In this document: positions 6,910-15,229 of the stretch, in pieces
Numbering within the stretch: the stretch's first letter is position 1
Layout: every line of letters starts with the position of its first letter
Assembly: GCA_938003875.1 (NCBI GenBank)
Contig: CALKWO010000390.1
Span: forward strand, 1-18,019
Direction: 5' to 3'
DNA from: an uncultured bacterium
GTDB taxonomy: Bacteria; Planctomycetota; Uabimicrobiia; Uabimicrobiales; JABWCH01
Length of the DNA: 18,019 bases
Translations under genes and position numbers: made by a program
The notes under the pieces: generated by a model
What the model saw: only the letters and a program-made list of their open reading frames with translations
Databases searched by the model: none
What the model was told of the DNA's origin: nothing

Positions 6910-6949
6910 AGCTAGCTTCTTAAAATTTTTTTCTTGATAAGTTTTTTTT
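6909..6949 (+). terminator. Weak candidate terminator after fliR
   Basis: The fliR stop overlaps the palindrome AAGCTAGCTT (6909-6918). It is followed by two T-runs, the second (6942-6949) directly after CTTGATAAG. The hairpins that can be drawn are short, so this is only a candidate end point separating the fliS-fliR cluster from the kinase gene. Confidence 0.3.
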
Positions 6950-6975
6950 CCCTTTTATAATGGAAATTCAGGTTT

Positions 6976-7004
6976 TTGCTATTGCTTGATTTTTGAACTA
7001 TTAT
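6976..7004 (+). promoter_or_regulatory. Candidate sigma-70-type promoter of the kinase/response-regulator pair
   Basis: TTGCTA (6976-6981) and TATTAT (6999-7004) are separated by 17 bases. Transcription would begin about 25 bases before the start codon at 7037. No GG-N10-GC sigma-54 pattern is present in this gap, so this pair is probably expressed independently of the flagellar clusters on both sides. Confidence 0.45.
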
Positions 7005-7036
7005 AAAATCCATATCTATTTCTAAAGGTGCTAGTT

Positions 7037-8263
7037 ATGGAATTTTCTTTAAGTAAAGAAAAATTAAGTGCTTTGATCTATTTATCCAAAGAAGTTAATA
7101 CAAAATTCGTTGATCTTGACACGCTATTGCAGTCTGTTATGGATGTAACCACGCATGTTATGGAAGTAGAAGCTTCTTCTCTTGTTTTGATAGACGATGA
7201 AACAGGAGATTTGCTATTTCATGTGGCCCAAGGGGAAAAAGCCAAGGTCATTAAAACCATACGCATGAAAATGGGAGAAGGCATAGTTGGCATGGTTGCA
7301 AAAACAGGGAAGCCTGCTATTGTAAACAATCCCCAAAACAATGGACAATTTTGTAAAAAAGTAGATGATAAGAGCGGATTCCAAACAAAGACGATATTGT
7401 GCGTTCCTCTGAAAACGAATACAAGACTTTGGGGTGCTATTGAAGTTTTGAATAAACTAGACAATACAGATTTTGATGAATCGGATCTGATCTTCTGCGA
7501 AGCCATTGCCTCTCAGGTTTCTATTACAATAGAAAATGCTATGCTCCATAAAGAAATAGTCAACAAAGAAAGGCTGGCAGCAGTAGGGCAGACAGTTGCG
7601 GGACTTGCCCATTGCATAAAAAACGTTCTTAATGGAATACAGGGTGGCTCGTTTTCTGTAGATTTAGGGATACGAAAGAATGACCAGTCCAGGCTAAAAA
7701 ATGGATGGGAAATTGTAAAAAAGAATATGACTTTTTTGCAAGAGCTGGTTTTGGATATGCTTACCTATGCCAAAGAAAGAAAACCCGAATATGAAGTGGC
7801 GGATTTGAATGGGTTGATGGAATCTATTTGCACCATGATTGCAGAAAAAGCAAAAGAAAAAAACATATCTGTAGTCTGGAATCCTTGCTCTATAGGCCAG
7901 GTAGTTTTAGATCCCAAAGGAATGAGGCGATCTTTGTTGAATCTGGTTTCTAATGCTGTAGATGCCTGCGAAGGAATAGAAAGCGGGAAAGTGCAAATCA
8001 GTAGTGAGCAGATAGATGATAAAGAATTTCGTATTGTTGTAAGTGATAATGGTTCAGGAATTCCTAAGGAAGTTCAATCTCGACTTTTTCAGATGTTTTT
8101 TAGCACAAAGGGTTCTAAAGGCACTGGACTAGGACTTGCTGTAACTCATAAAATCATTACAGAACATCAAGGAAAAATCGAGGTAAATTCTGAAAAAGGG
8201 AAAGGAACAAGATTTATCATTACTTTACCCTGGAAAAAAGAACTTCCTGGCAAGGAATCGTAA
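7037..8263 (+). CDS. GAF-domain sensor histidine kinase
   Basis: 408 residues without membrane segments, so a cytoplasmic sensor. The GAF domain covers about residues 25-170 (typical MGEGIVGMVAKTGKPAIVNN and a C-VPL segment). The phosphorylation helix holds AGLAHCIKNVLNG with H192 as likely phospho-acceptor. The ATPase domain has the N-box SLLNLVSNAVDAC, G1 VVSDNGSGIP, F-box MFFSTK and G2 GTGLGLAV. The ATG at 7037 follows AAAGGTG; a GTG at 7028 is in frame but overlaps that ribosome site. The CheY-like gene lies 48 bases downstream with no terminator between, so the pair is probably one operon. The kinase could serve that partner, or the sigma-54 activator at 185, as in FlrB/FlrC-type pairs. 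The signal sensed is unknown. Confidence 0.92.
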   Translation: MEFSLSKEKLSALIYLSKEVNTKFVDLDTLLQSVMDVTTHVMEVEASSLVLIDDETGDLLFHVAQGEKAKVIKTIRMKMGEGIVGMVAKTGKPAIVNNPQNNGQFCKKVDDKSGFQTKTILCVPLKTNTRLWGAIEVLNKLDNTDFDESDLIFCEAIASQVSITIENAMLHKEIVNKERLAAVGQTVAGLAHCIKNVLNGIQGGSFSVDLGIRKNDQSRLKNGWEIVKKNMTFLQELVLDMLTYAKERKPEYEVADLNGLMESICTMIAEKAKEKNISVVWNPCSIGQVVLDPKGMRRSLLNLVSNAVDACEGIESGKVQISSEQIDDKEFRIVVSDNGSGIPKEVQSRLFQMFFSTKGSKGTGLGLAVTHKIITEHQGKIEVNSEKGKGTRFIITLPWKKELPGKES

Positions 8264-8311
8264 AATTTTTTTTTAAACTTTCAGGTTTACACTAAACGAA
8301 GGAGCAATTTT

Positions 8312-8707
8312 ATGTCTAAAAAGATTTTGATCGTCGATGATGAACCAGATGCTATTTATATCGTTGAAGGGATTCTGTCTGATATTGAAGGTATTGATAC
8401 TATATCCGCAGAAAATGGAGAAAAAGGTTTAGAAAAAGCTAGACAAGAAAAACCAGATATGATTATTCTGGATGTCCAGATGCCTGGCATGTCAGGCTTT
8501 GATGTATTTACCCATATATGCAAAGACGATTCTTTAAAAAATATACCTGTGATGATGCTTACTGGCATTGCCAATACAACAGGTGTCAATTTTTCTGCAA
8601 ATGATATGAAATCTTTCTTAGGCCAAGAACCTGCCGCTTATCTGGAAAAACCAGTAGACCCATCTCTTCTTCAAAAGACAGTCAAAGCCATCCTTCATCT
8701 ATCATAG
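8312..8707 (+). CDS. Single-domain response regulator (CheY-like receiver)
   Basis: 131 residues comprising only a receiver domain. Acidic pocket D9-D10, phospho-acceptor D54 (MIILDVQMPGMSG), Thr in MMLTG and Lys in YLEKPVD are all present, so it should be phosphorylatable. An insertion of roughly 15 residues between the Thr and Lys motifs (NTTGVNFSANDMKSFLGQEP) is longer than in CheY. AAGGAG lies 9 bases ahead of the ATG. It has no output domain, so it must act by binding another protein, such as the flagellar switch, a kinase or a phosphorelay partner. It follows the GAF kinase and precedes the flhB promoter. A chemotaxis role is possible, but no che genes are visible. Confidence 0.92.
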   Translation: MSKKILIVDDEPDAIYIVEGILSDIEGIDTISAENGEKGLEKARQEKPDMIILDVQMPGMSGFDVFTHICKDDSLKNIPVMMLTGIANTTGVNFSANDMKSFLGQEPAAYLEKPVDPSLLQKTVKAILHLS

Positions 8708-8722
8708 CCTATCCGCTTTATA

Positions 8723-8750
8723 ATCCGTAACATAGAATCCAGTTACGGAT
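8723..8750. promoter_or_regulatory. Palindrome upstream of flhB: candidate activator-binding site or terminator
   Basis: ATCCGTAAC (8723-8731) and GTTACGGAT (8742-8750) are perfect 9-bp inverted arms with a 10-base spacer. The centre is about 84 bases before the predicted sigma-54 start near 8820, a usual distance for an NtrC-type enhancer site. It also begins 16 bases after the response-regulator stop, but no T-run follows it, which argues against an intrinsic terminator. A smaller palindrome, ACAGATTCTGT (8770-8780), lies between it and the promoter. Confidence 0.5.
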
Positions 8751-8792
8751 CAACTCTTAAATAAATACCACAGATTCTGTTAGAGCCAGAAA

Positions 8793-8808
8793 TGGCATAG
8801 TAATTGCA
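8793..8808 (+). promoter_or_regulatory. Sigma-54 (-24/-12) promoter of flhB-flhA
   Basis: TGGCAT (8793-8798), AGTAA and TTGCA (8804-8808) match TGGCAC-N5-TTGCW with one mismatch and the required GG-N10-GC spacing. The start would be near 8820, 60 bases before the flhB ATG. It is the best sigma-54 match in the window. Confidence 0.85.
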
Positions 8809-8879
8809 TTTTATGGAAAAGCATTACTTTAAAAATTTAAAACTATCCAGGGAAATTCCTGGGAATTAGAGTCAATACT

Positions 8880-9935
8880 ATGTCAGAAGAAAAAACAGAA
8901 CAGGCTACGCCTAAACATAGAGAAGAATCTTTTAAAAAAGGCCAGATAGTACAAAGCAAAGATCTGAATCATGCTCTTTCCTTCTTATTTTTTAGTATGT
9001 TTTTGTCCCTTTTTGCTTCTTCCCTTTTTTCTCAAATGAAAGAATCTATCTTTTTTTTCTGGAGATCCTGTTCTAAAATCTCCTGGGAAAATTTTCAAGA
9101 TTCTGAAATTCTCTATTCTTTTTTTTCTTTTTTGCTTTCTATGCTTACTCCTATTCTTGCATGTTCCTTTATCACAGTTTTTTTGATAAACGCACTGCAA
9201 ACTCGCTTTGGTATCTTTGAAGACAGAATCACATTCTCTCTGGAAAAGCTTGACCCTGTAAAAAATTTGCAAAATATGATTTCCGTACGCCAGGCAATTA
9301 TTCCTTTTTTGATCTTAGGAAAGGTACTGCTTCTTTTTTTGGTCGCCTATATTAGCCTTGCTTCTGAAATACAAAAGTACACACATACTTTTCCTTACGA
9401 TTTTATTTCCTTTTTGTCTCATGTATGGAAAAATTTAACTATTCTAATGATAAGAATGGCTCTTGTTATGATGATAATCGGAGCCATAGACTATATTGTA
9501 CAATGGTGGATGCACGAAAAAAGAATGATGATGAGCAGAGAGGAAATCAAGGAAGAATATAAACAAGAGGAAGGCTCACCTCAGATCAAGCAAAAGATTC
9601 GCCATCGTTTCCAGCAGCTAGCCCAGGCCAAAAGAGTAACCCAGGTATCGCAGGCAACAGTCGTTGTCACGAACCCTACTACCTTGGCGATTGCGTTACA
9701 ATATAAACGAGAAAAAATGGCAGCACCTAAAGTCCTTGTAAAAGGGAAAAATCTTGTGGCAAAAAAAATCAGGGAAATAGCGATGGAACATAGTGTTCCT
9801 ATTATGGAAAACAAACCTCTGGCTCAGGCAATGTACCCTTTAGTAGAGCCTGGACGCGAAATTCCAGCCCAGTTTTTCCAGGCAGTGGCAACCATACTGG
9901 CTTATATCTATCGCAGAGGAGGCATGAGACGATGA
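8880..9935 (+). CDS. flhB: Flagellar biosynthesis protein FlhB
   Basis: 351 residues, the usual FlhB length. FlhB is the inner-membrane export protein that switches substrate specificity from hook to filament. The N-terminus EKTEQATPKHREESFKKGQI is diagnostic. Four membrane segments lie at about 33-50, 78-105, 138-162 and 185-210. The cytoplasmic domain begins with the basic linker MHEKRMMMSREEIKEEYKQE. The autocleavage loop reads TNPTTLAIAL: N265-P266-T267 are present but the conserved histidine of NPTH is threonine 268 (codon ACC at 9681-9683). Its stop overlaps the flhA start by 4 bases (ATGA), so the two are co-translated. It is preceded by a sigma-54 promoter at 8793. No strong ribosome site precedes the ATG, and no alternative start is convincing. 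Confidence 0.96.
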   Translation: MSEEKTEQATPKHREESFKKGQIVQSKDLNHALSFLFFSMFLSLFASSLFSQMKESIFFFWRSCSKISWENFQDSEILYSFFSFLLSMLTPILACSFITVFLINALQTRFGIFEDRITFSLEKLDPVKNLQNMISVRQAIIPFLILGKVLLLFLVAYISLASEIQKYTHTFPYDFISFLSHVWKNLTILMIRMALVMMIIGAIDYIVQWWMHEKRMMMSREEIKEEYKQEEGSPQIKQKIRHRFQQLAQAKRVTQVSQATVVVTNPTTLAIALQYKREKMAAPKVLVKGKNLVAKKIREIAMEHSVPIMENKPLAQAMYPLVEPGREIPAQFFQAVATILAYIYRRGGMRR

Positions 9936-12004
9936 ACAAGCTACAGACTATGCTACTTTTCCAAAGCGATACTATCTTGATTTTTGCTGTGATGGGCATT
10001 CTTCTGGTTCTCCTTATCCCCTTCCCTCCCTTTATATTGGATTTTTTGCTTTGTCTGAATATTTCCATAAGCATACTTCTGGTTCTTATTACCTTGAATA
10101 TCCATGAACCTCTGGAATTTTCTACCTTTCCAGCCATTCTTCTCCTGAGTACGCTCTTTCGGCTTGCTTTGAATGTAGCGTCTACAAGACTTATTCTTCT
10201 AAAGGCTCATGCAGGAAGCGTAATCCAGGCCTTTGGAAATTTCGTCGTGGGAGGAGATGTTCTGGTAGGCCTGGTAATCTTTCTTATTCTTGTTGTGATC
10301 CAGTTTGTTGTTATAACTAAGGGAGCGAATCGTATTTCAGAAGTAACTGCTCGTTTTACTCTGGATGCCATGCCAGGAAAGCAAATGAGCATAGATGCTG
10401 ATCTAAACAGCGGGGCTATTACAGAGGAAATAGCCCAGACAAGACGTAAGAAAGTCACGCAGGAAGCAGAATTTTATGGCACTATGGATGGAGCAGGAAA
10501 ATTTGTACGAGGCGATGCCATCGCTGGTATCATTATCATTGCAATCAATATTTTTGGTGGGTTTATTCTGGGAATCAAAAGAGGCATATCACCCCAGGAA
10601 TCCTTAAAGCTATATGTGATCCTGACTGTTGGGGATGGACTCGTAAGCCAGATACCAGCACTTCTTATCGCTCTTGCCACAGGAATCCTTACGACCAAGA
10701 CATCTTCTGATACCCATCTTGCAGAGGAAATGAAAGTCCAATTTTTTCGACATACCAAAACAGTAGGGATGACAGCGATCATTCTTTTTGCCTTTGGAAT
10801 TATGCCTGGTCTTCCTGCTTTGCCATTCTGGGCGATTTCTGGTTGTATGGGATTGATCTTTTATGCCTTAAAGAAAAAGGAAAAAATAACCCAAAAAACA
10901 TCAAAAGAAACTGAGGAAATTCCGAAATCTCAGGAAAAAGAAGCCAGTGAAGAAGAATGGCTTTTTCTGGATAGAATCCGCATAGAATTAGGCTATAAAT
11001 TGATTGATCTGGCAGACCCAAATCGCAAGCCTACCTTGATGGAACGAGTAGTTCTTCTGAGAGAACAGTTGGCAAGAGAGCTTGGCATTCTGATTCCTTC
11101 GATTCATATTGTAGATAATATCCAGATTCCACCCCATAATTATGCTATTTTATTAGAAGGAGAAAAAATAGCTCAGTCTACTTTATATCCAAACTATTAT
11201 CTGGTTTTGGAAGGAGCCCCCCAACCTGGAGGAAACAGTGCTTTATCTACGATTGTTGGTATAGACACAAAAGAACCTGCCTTTGGGTTGCCTGCTAAAT
11301 GGGTGGATAGTGATCAAAAAGAGCAGGCAGAGGCGATGGGACTTACTGTAATCAATGAAATTTCCGTTATGATAACGCATCTCTCTGAGGTTCTTAAAAA
11401 GAATGCAGCGAAAATACTTTCCAGAGATGATGTCCATTTCCTTTTAGAACAAATTAAAAAGAATACGCCCAAGATGGTAGAAGGGATCATACCAGAAATT
11501 TTTTCCATTACAGAATTGCACCAGATTTTGCAAAATCTTTTGTCAGAAAAAGTTTCTGTCCGTAATTTGCCCAGAATACTTCAGACTCTTTCTTTTTATG
11601 GTTCTAAAACAAAAGACATAAACCATCTTACAGAGATGGTCAGGCAAAATATTGCTAGTTCTCTATGCTCCCGCTATCAGGGACCTTCAGGAATTCTCCC
11701 TGTTATTACACTTTCTCCTGATACGGAATACAAATTGCGACAAGCAATCTTTCCAGATCCATCGAAAACTTCGATTTCCCTTGCGCCTGATTTTCTCCAG
11801 AAAATCATTACAGGAATCGTGGAAGTCAAAGAAAAATCGCCTTTTGTTGAAGGTGACCCTGTTTTGCTTGTTAATATGGACATAAGAAAAGGCATCCGTG
11901 AACTTGTTTTCCATACGCTTCCTGATATGGCAGTCCTTTCTTTTCAAGAAGTGCTTGCCTGTCCTGAAGTAAAATGCATTGGTATCATACAAGTCAAAGA
12001 TTAG
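9932..12004 (+). CDS. flhA: Flagellar biosynthesis protein FlhA
   Basis: 690 residues, full length. FlhA is the large inner-membrane component of the flagellar type III export apparatus; its cytoplasmic domain forms a ring that docks chaperone-substrate complexes. The N-terminal half has about eight membrane segments and the FHIPEP family signature FRLALNVASTRLIL (76-89). It continues with the conserved loop DAMPGKQMSIDADLNSG and KFVRGDAIAG, followed by GDGLVSQIPALLIALATGI. A charged linker (about 318-345, rich in Lys and Glu) leads to the cytoplasmic domain. The ATG overlaps the flhB stop. In many bacteria flhF and fleN follow flhA; here the sigma factor gene comes next, after 107 bases. Confidence 0.97.
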   Translation: MNKLQTMLLFQSDTILIFAVMGILLVLLIPFPPFILDFLLCLNISISILLVLITLNIHEPLEFSTFPAILLLSTLFRLALNVASTRLILLKAHAGSVIQAFGNFVVGGDVLVGLVIFLILVVIQFVVITKGANRISEVTARFTLDAMPGKQMSIDADLNSGAITEEIAQTRRKKVTQEAEFYGTMDGAGKFVRGDAIAGIIIIAINIFGGFILGIKRGISPQESLKLYVILTVGDGLVSQIPALLIALATGILTTKTSSDTHLAEEMKVQFFRHTKTVGMTAIILFAFGIMPGLPALPFWAISGCMGLIFYALKKKEKITQKTSKETEEIPKSQEKEASEEEWLFLDRIRIELGYKLIDLADPNRKPTLMERVVLLREQLARELGILIPSIHIVDNIQIPPHNYAILLEGEKIAQSTLYPNYYLVLEGAPQPGGNSALSTIVGIDTKEPAFGLPAKWVDSDQKEQAEAMGLTVINEISVMITHLSEVLKKNAAKILSRDDVHFLLEQIKKNTPKMVEGIIPEIFSITELHQILQNLLSEKVSVRNLPRILQTLSFYGSKTKDINHLTEMVRQNIASSLCSRYQGPSGILPVITLSPDTEYKLRQAIFPDPSKTSISLAPDFLQKIITGIVEVKEKSPFVEGDPVLLVNMDIRKGIRELVFHTLPDMAVLSFQEVLACPEVKCIGIIQVKD

Positions 12005-12007
12005 GAA

Positions 12008-12071
12008 CGGGAATTCAATGAGTTCCTGATTTATTCCCGCAGACTCAATTTGAAAAGAGAGCTTTTTTTTT
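12008..12071 (+). terminator. Hairpin plus distant T-run after flhA
   Basis: CGGGAAT (12008-12014) and ATTCCCG (12033-12039) form a 7-bp stem over an 18-base loop; GGAAC (12004-12008) and GTTCC (12022-12026) give an alternative. A run of ten T (12062-12071) comes 22 bases later, after a weak AAAAG/CTTTT stem. It could weaken read-through into the sigma factor gene or be a partial attenuator; it is not a clear terminator. Confidence 0.35.
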
Positions 12072-12111
12072 GTAATTTATAAAAGTTGTAAGGGAAGTTC
12101 TCATTTTTTAA

Positions 12112-12846
12112 ATGAAAGGCAATCCAGTGGTAAGTGCAGTTTATATAACCAATAGCGACCAGAGAGAAAAGGATATCCTGCGATTTCTTCCTTTGGTGAA
12201 ACAATTGGTAGGAAAAATCGCAGTGAATGTCCCTTCTTTTGTTGACCAGGAAGACCTGGTAGAAGCGGGAATCGTAGGTTTGATCGCTGCTGTAGACGGC
12301 TATCAATCTTCCCGCGGAGCTGCGCTTAAAAGCTATGTTTACACAAGGGTAAAAGGTGCTATACTGGATGAGATAAGAAAGCTTTCCTGTTTTCCCAAAG
12401 AATTTCACCAAAAGATAAAAAAGTTAGAAGAAACCTTTGAAAAACTCAAAACTGCCTTGCAAAGGACTCCTACTCTGGGAGAGCTGGAAGAAGCCATGGA
12501 AATTGATTCTCAGGAATTAGGCGAATTGCTTACTGCCCTACGCAGCAGAGTCGTAGTATCTTTAGGCCAGGATACAGAAAAAAAAGGAAGCATAGAATCC
12601 TTTTTATCTTTTCCCGGAAAAAGTCCTCAAGAATTGACGGAACAAGAAGAAATGAAGGAAAGACTGGCAAACGCCATATCAGAGCTTCCTGAAAGAGAAA
12701 GAGAAGTGATTGTTCTCTATTATTATCAGGAAATGCTGTTGCAGGAAATTGCAGAAATATTAGAAATTTCCCCAGGACGTGTATCTCATTTACACAGCAG
12801 GGCTTTATACACAATCAAAGAAAGCATTGAACAAAGCCTTGCATAA
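12112..12846 (+). CDS. fliA: Flagellar RNA polymerase sigma factor, FliA/WhiG family
   Basis: 244 residues, close to the family size. Region 2 is clear: DLVEAGIVGLIAAVDGYQ and a segment ending VKGAILDEIRKL, the diagnostic FliA/WhiG stretch. Region 3 covers about 105-145 (TPTLGELEEAM). Region 4 is LPEREREVIVLYYYQEMLLQ followed by EIAEILEISPGRVSHLHSRA, the promoter -35-reading helix-turn-helix. It should direct transcription from sigma-28-type promoters such as the one ahead of flagellin. The start is uncertain: the ATG at 12112 lacks a well-placed ribosome site (AGGGAAG is 14 bases away), whereas an in-frame GTG at 12127 has GAAAGG at 7 bases and would give 239 residues. It lies 107 bases after flhA, probably in the same transcription unit. 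A matching anti-sigma FlgM is not recognisable in the window. Confidence 0.93.
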   Translation: MKGNPVVSAVYITNSDQREKDILRFLPLVKQLVGKIAVNVPSFVDQEDLVEAGIVGLIAAVDGYQSSRGAALKSYVYTRVKGAILDEIRKLSCFPKEFHQKIKKLEETFEKLKTALQRTPTLGELEEAMEIDSQELGELLTALRSRVVVSLGQDTEKKGSIESFLSFPGKSPQELTEQEEMKERLANAISELPEREREVIVLYYYQEMLLQEIAEILEISPGRVSHLHSRALYTIKESIEQSLA

Positions 12847-12866
12847 GACAACGCTAGAGCGTTGTC
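12847..12866. terminator. Hairpin between the convergent sigma factor and recQ genes
   Basis: GACAACGC, TAGA, GCGTTGTC is a perfect 8-bp stem with a 4-base loop. It starts directly after the sigma factor stop and ends 14 bases before the recQ stop. Its position suits a bidirectional terminator, but neither side has a strong T-run. Confidence 0.55.
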
Positions 12867-12880
12867 ACAATTCTGTTTGA

Positions 12881-14980
12881 CTATTCATATTGTTGAAGAA
12901 TTTCCAAAAACTGTTCTCCATACTCGTTTAGTTTGAATTTTCCTACACCTGAGATTTGGGATAATTCTTCCCTGGTTTTCGGTTTGTATTGTGCCATTTC
13001 TTTTAAAACCGTGTTAGAGAATACTATAAAGGCTGGCTTTCCCAATGCCTGTGCAATCTCTCTTCTGCGTTGCGAAAGCTTTTCATAAAGTTCTTCATCT
13101 ACTGGCTGATCTGGGTAAGATTTTTCAGCAGGGATAGATTGCTTTTGTTTTTTGCCTCTTTCAGGGATCTCTTTTTTTATTGTAGCAAAACTATGAGGAA
13201 GATAGCAGGGAATCTTTCTCATCATTACCTCATAGCCATGGCGTGTGATGTTCAAAAGAGGATATTGACCATCTTTTAGCACTATCTGGATGTAGCCTGC
13301 TTCTATAAGAATATCAAGAAGTTTTGTTGCCTTTGGTATAGTCATATAATCCAAAGCAGAGTAGGTGGGGATTTTATACAATTCAAGCTCTGTTATTTTT
13401 TTTGACTTGGACCCTACCAGAACTTCTGCAATGAGGTTTTTGCCAAACCTTCCATTCAATCTTGCTACTGCACTTAAAGCTTTCAATACTTCTATCAAAA
13501 GATTGCCTTGAATTTCTTGTTTAGCAGGAAGTTTGACACAATTATCACAACCATTGCATTGAGCAGACAAGGTATGATCGCCAAAATAGGAAAGAATCCA
13601 GTTCCTATGGCAGCCTTTATAGTAGGAATAGGAAATCATTTTTTCCAGCTTTTTTTCATCCTGGTTCTTTCTCCCCTGGTCTAAACGCAACACGGCATTC
13701 AACCTGGTCATATTCTCCGAATTGTAGCTAATGGAATATTCTCCAGGCATCGTCCTTGTTATAATCCCAGACTGTTCCAGAAGATTCAAGATATAGCGTA
13801 ATGTCATCTGGCTTTTGATACCAGGCAATGTTGCCAATTGTTCCATATCAGGAACAGCATTGTTCTTTTGGATGGCTTGCAGCACCATTTTGACCAAAGT
13901 GCTGGATGGATGAGATTCTTCTATAAAAAAACGGGGAATTCTGGTATCGGCATAATTGAACAAGAGCGCGCAATGCGATGGTTGTCCATCACGGCCCGCC
14001 CGTCCTATTTCCTGGTAATAGCTTTCCATGGTTGCAGGCATATCAAAATGAACGACAAATCGAATATCTCTTTTATCTATTCCCATGCCAAAAGCATTAG
14101 TGGCAACAACCACAGGTGCTTTTCCTGACATAAAATCATTTTGTATTTTACTGCGTATCTCGTCTTTCATTCCAGCATGGTAGGGAGCAGCAACTATTTC
14201 CAATTCATAGAGTTTTTGTGCAATATATTCCACGTTTTTACGGGTGGAAGCATAGACAATACCACTAGGCCCAAAAGTACTATAAATTTCTCTTATATGT
14301 GCTATTTTATCTTGCTGCCCGCAGACTTGCCTTACTTCCAGATAAAGATTTTCCCTGTTAAAGCCAGCTACATGACCATGCCAGCCCTTTAAGCCTAAAT
14401 TTTCAGCAATCTCTTTTCTGACCTCTTCTGTCGCAGTGGCTGTAAGTGCTACAGTCTGTGGGCATCCAAGCAATTCGCGGATTTCTTTGATTTTGAGATA
14501 GTCTGGACGGAAATCGTATCCCCATTGGCTGATGCAGTGAGCCTCATCTACTGCCAGCATGGAAATTTGGGTACGCTGTAAAGATTCCTGAAATTCGCGG
14601 TATTGCAAGCGTTCTGGAGATACATAGACAAGGCGATAGTATCCTGCCTGCATTGCCTGGGTAGCAATCCTTTTTTCTTCCCCGTTCAAGCTACTATTGA
14701 TGAAAATAGCTGGTATATTTCGTGCTTGCAGGGCATCTACCTGGTCTTTCATAAGGCTAATTAGAGGAGAAATCACCAGTACGGTTCCTTCCCACATTAC
14801 AGCAGGCAATTGATATAGTAACGACTTTCCTCCTCCTGTTGGCATGACGATAACAACATCTTTTCGATGGAGGATGTCTTGCAAAATATCTTCCTGGCCA
14901 GGTCGAAACCTGGAAAAACCAAAGACTTTTTCCAAAATTTCTCTGGCTTTGATGATTTGGGCTTCGATTTCCTCTGTCAT
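12881..14980 (-). CDS. recQ: ATP-dependent DNA helicase RecQ
   Basis: 699 residues, longer than the roughly 610 of the E. coli enzyme. RecQ unwinds DNA 3' to 5' in recombination and fork repair. Seen in order: the Q-like motif FRPGQED (25-31); Walker A PTGGGKS (47-53); DEAH box (145-148) followed by CISQWGYDFRPDY; motif V region NAFGMGIDK; motif VI QEIGRAGRDGQ (323-333); zinc cluster cysteines C457, C475, C478 and C481; and a C-terminal HRDC domain (about 622-699). The extra length includes a segment of about 70 residues (360-430) between the helicase core and the zinc cluster that reads like a winged helix. The start has only a weak GAG ribosome site. It is transcribed against the flagellar genes and is probably unrelated to them. 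Confidence 0.97.
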   Translation of the reverse strand: MTEEIEAQIIKAREILEKVFGFSRFRPGQEDILQDILHRKDVVIVMPTGGGKSLLYQLPAVMWEGTVLVISPLISLMKDQVDALQARNIPAIFINSSLNGEEKRIATQAMQAGYYRLVYVSPERLQYREFQESLQRTQISMLAVDEAHCISQWGYDFRPDYLKIKEIRELLGCPQTVALTATATEEVRKEIAENLGLKGWHGHVAGFNRENLYLEVRQVCGQQDKIAHIREIYSTFGPSGIVYASTRKNVEYIAQKLYELEIVAAPYHAGMKDEIRSKIQNDFMSGKAPVVVATNAFGMGIDKRDIRFVVHFDMPATMESYYQEIGRAGRDGQPSHCALLFNYADTRIPRFFIEESHPSSTLVKMVLQAIQKNNAVPDMEQLATLPGIKSQMTLRYILNLLEQSGIITRTMPGEYSISYNSENMTRLNAVLRLDQGRKNQDEKKLEKMISYSYYKGCHRNWILSYFGDHTLSAQCNGCDNCVKLPAKQEIQGNLLIEVLKALSAVARLNGRFGKNLIAEVLVGSKSKKITELELYKIPTYSALDYMTIPKATKLLDILIEAGYIQIVLKDGQYPLLNITRHGYEVMMRKIPCYLPHSFATIKKEIPERGKKQKQSIPAEKSYPDQPVDEELYEKLSQRRREIAQALGKPAFIVFSNTVLKEMAQYKPKTREELSQISGVGKFKLNEYGEQFLEILQQYE

Positions 14981-15142
14981 AAAAATCTCAATAGATTGTA
15001 TATCCTATAAAAAAAGCATGCCTGCTAGAAACATGCTATAACTTTGACAATGCAAAGTCATTCTATAGACAAAAGGAAATAAAATCAAGGAGAAAAGGAA
15101 AGGAAGAAAATAATTGCTAAATTTTAAAAATTTCAGATGGAA

Positions 15143-15158
15143 TGGTATTTCATTTGCA
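15143..15158 (+). promoter_or_regulatory. Sigma-54-like promoter ahead of the lipoprotein operon
   Basis: TGGTAT-N5-TTGCA has GG (15144-15145) and GC (15156-15157) exactly 10 bases apart and a perfect -12 element; the -24 element differs from TGGCAC at two positions. The start would be near 15169, about 60 bases before the ATG at 15230. Farther upstream, ACTTTG-N6-CAAAGT (15041-15058) lies about 120 bases before this start, where an activator site could be; it does not resemble the palindrome ahead of flhB. The remaining part of 14981-15229 is AT- and purine-rich and holds nothing else I can support. Confidence 0.5.
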
Positions 15159-15229
15159 CAATTTTATCTCATACATGATAAAAAAAATTCTTGTAAAAAA
15201 TCCTGAAAATTCAGATAAGGAGAATAGCA

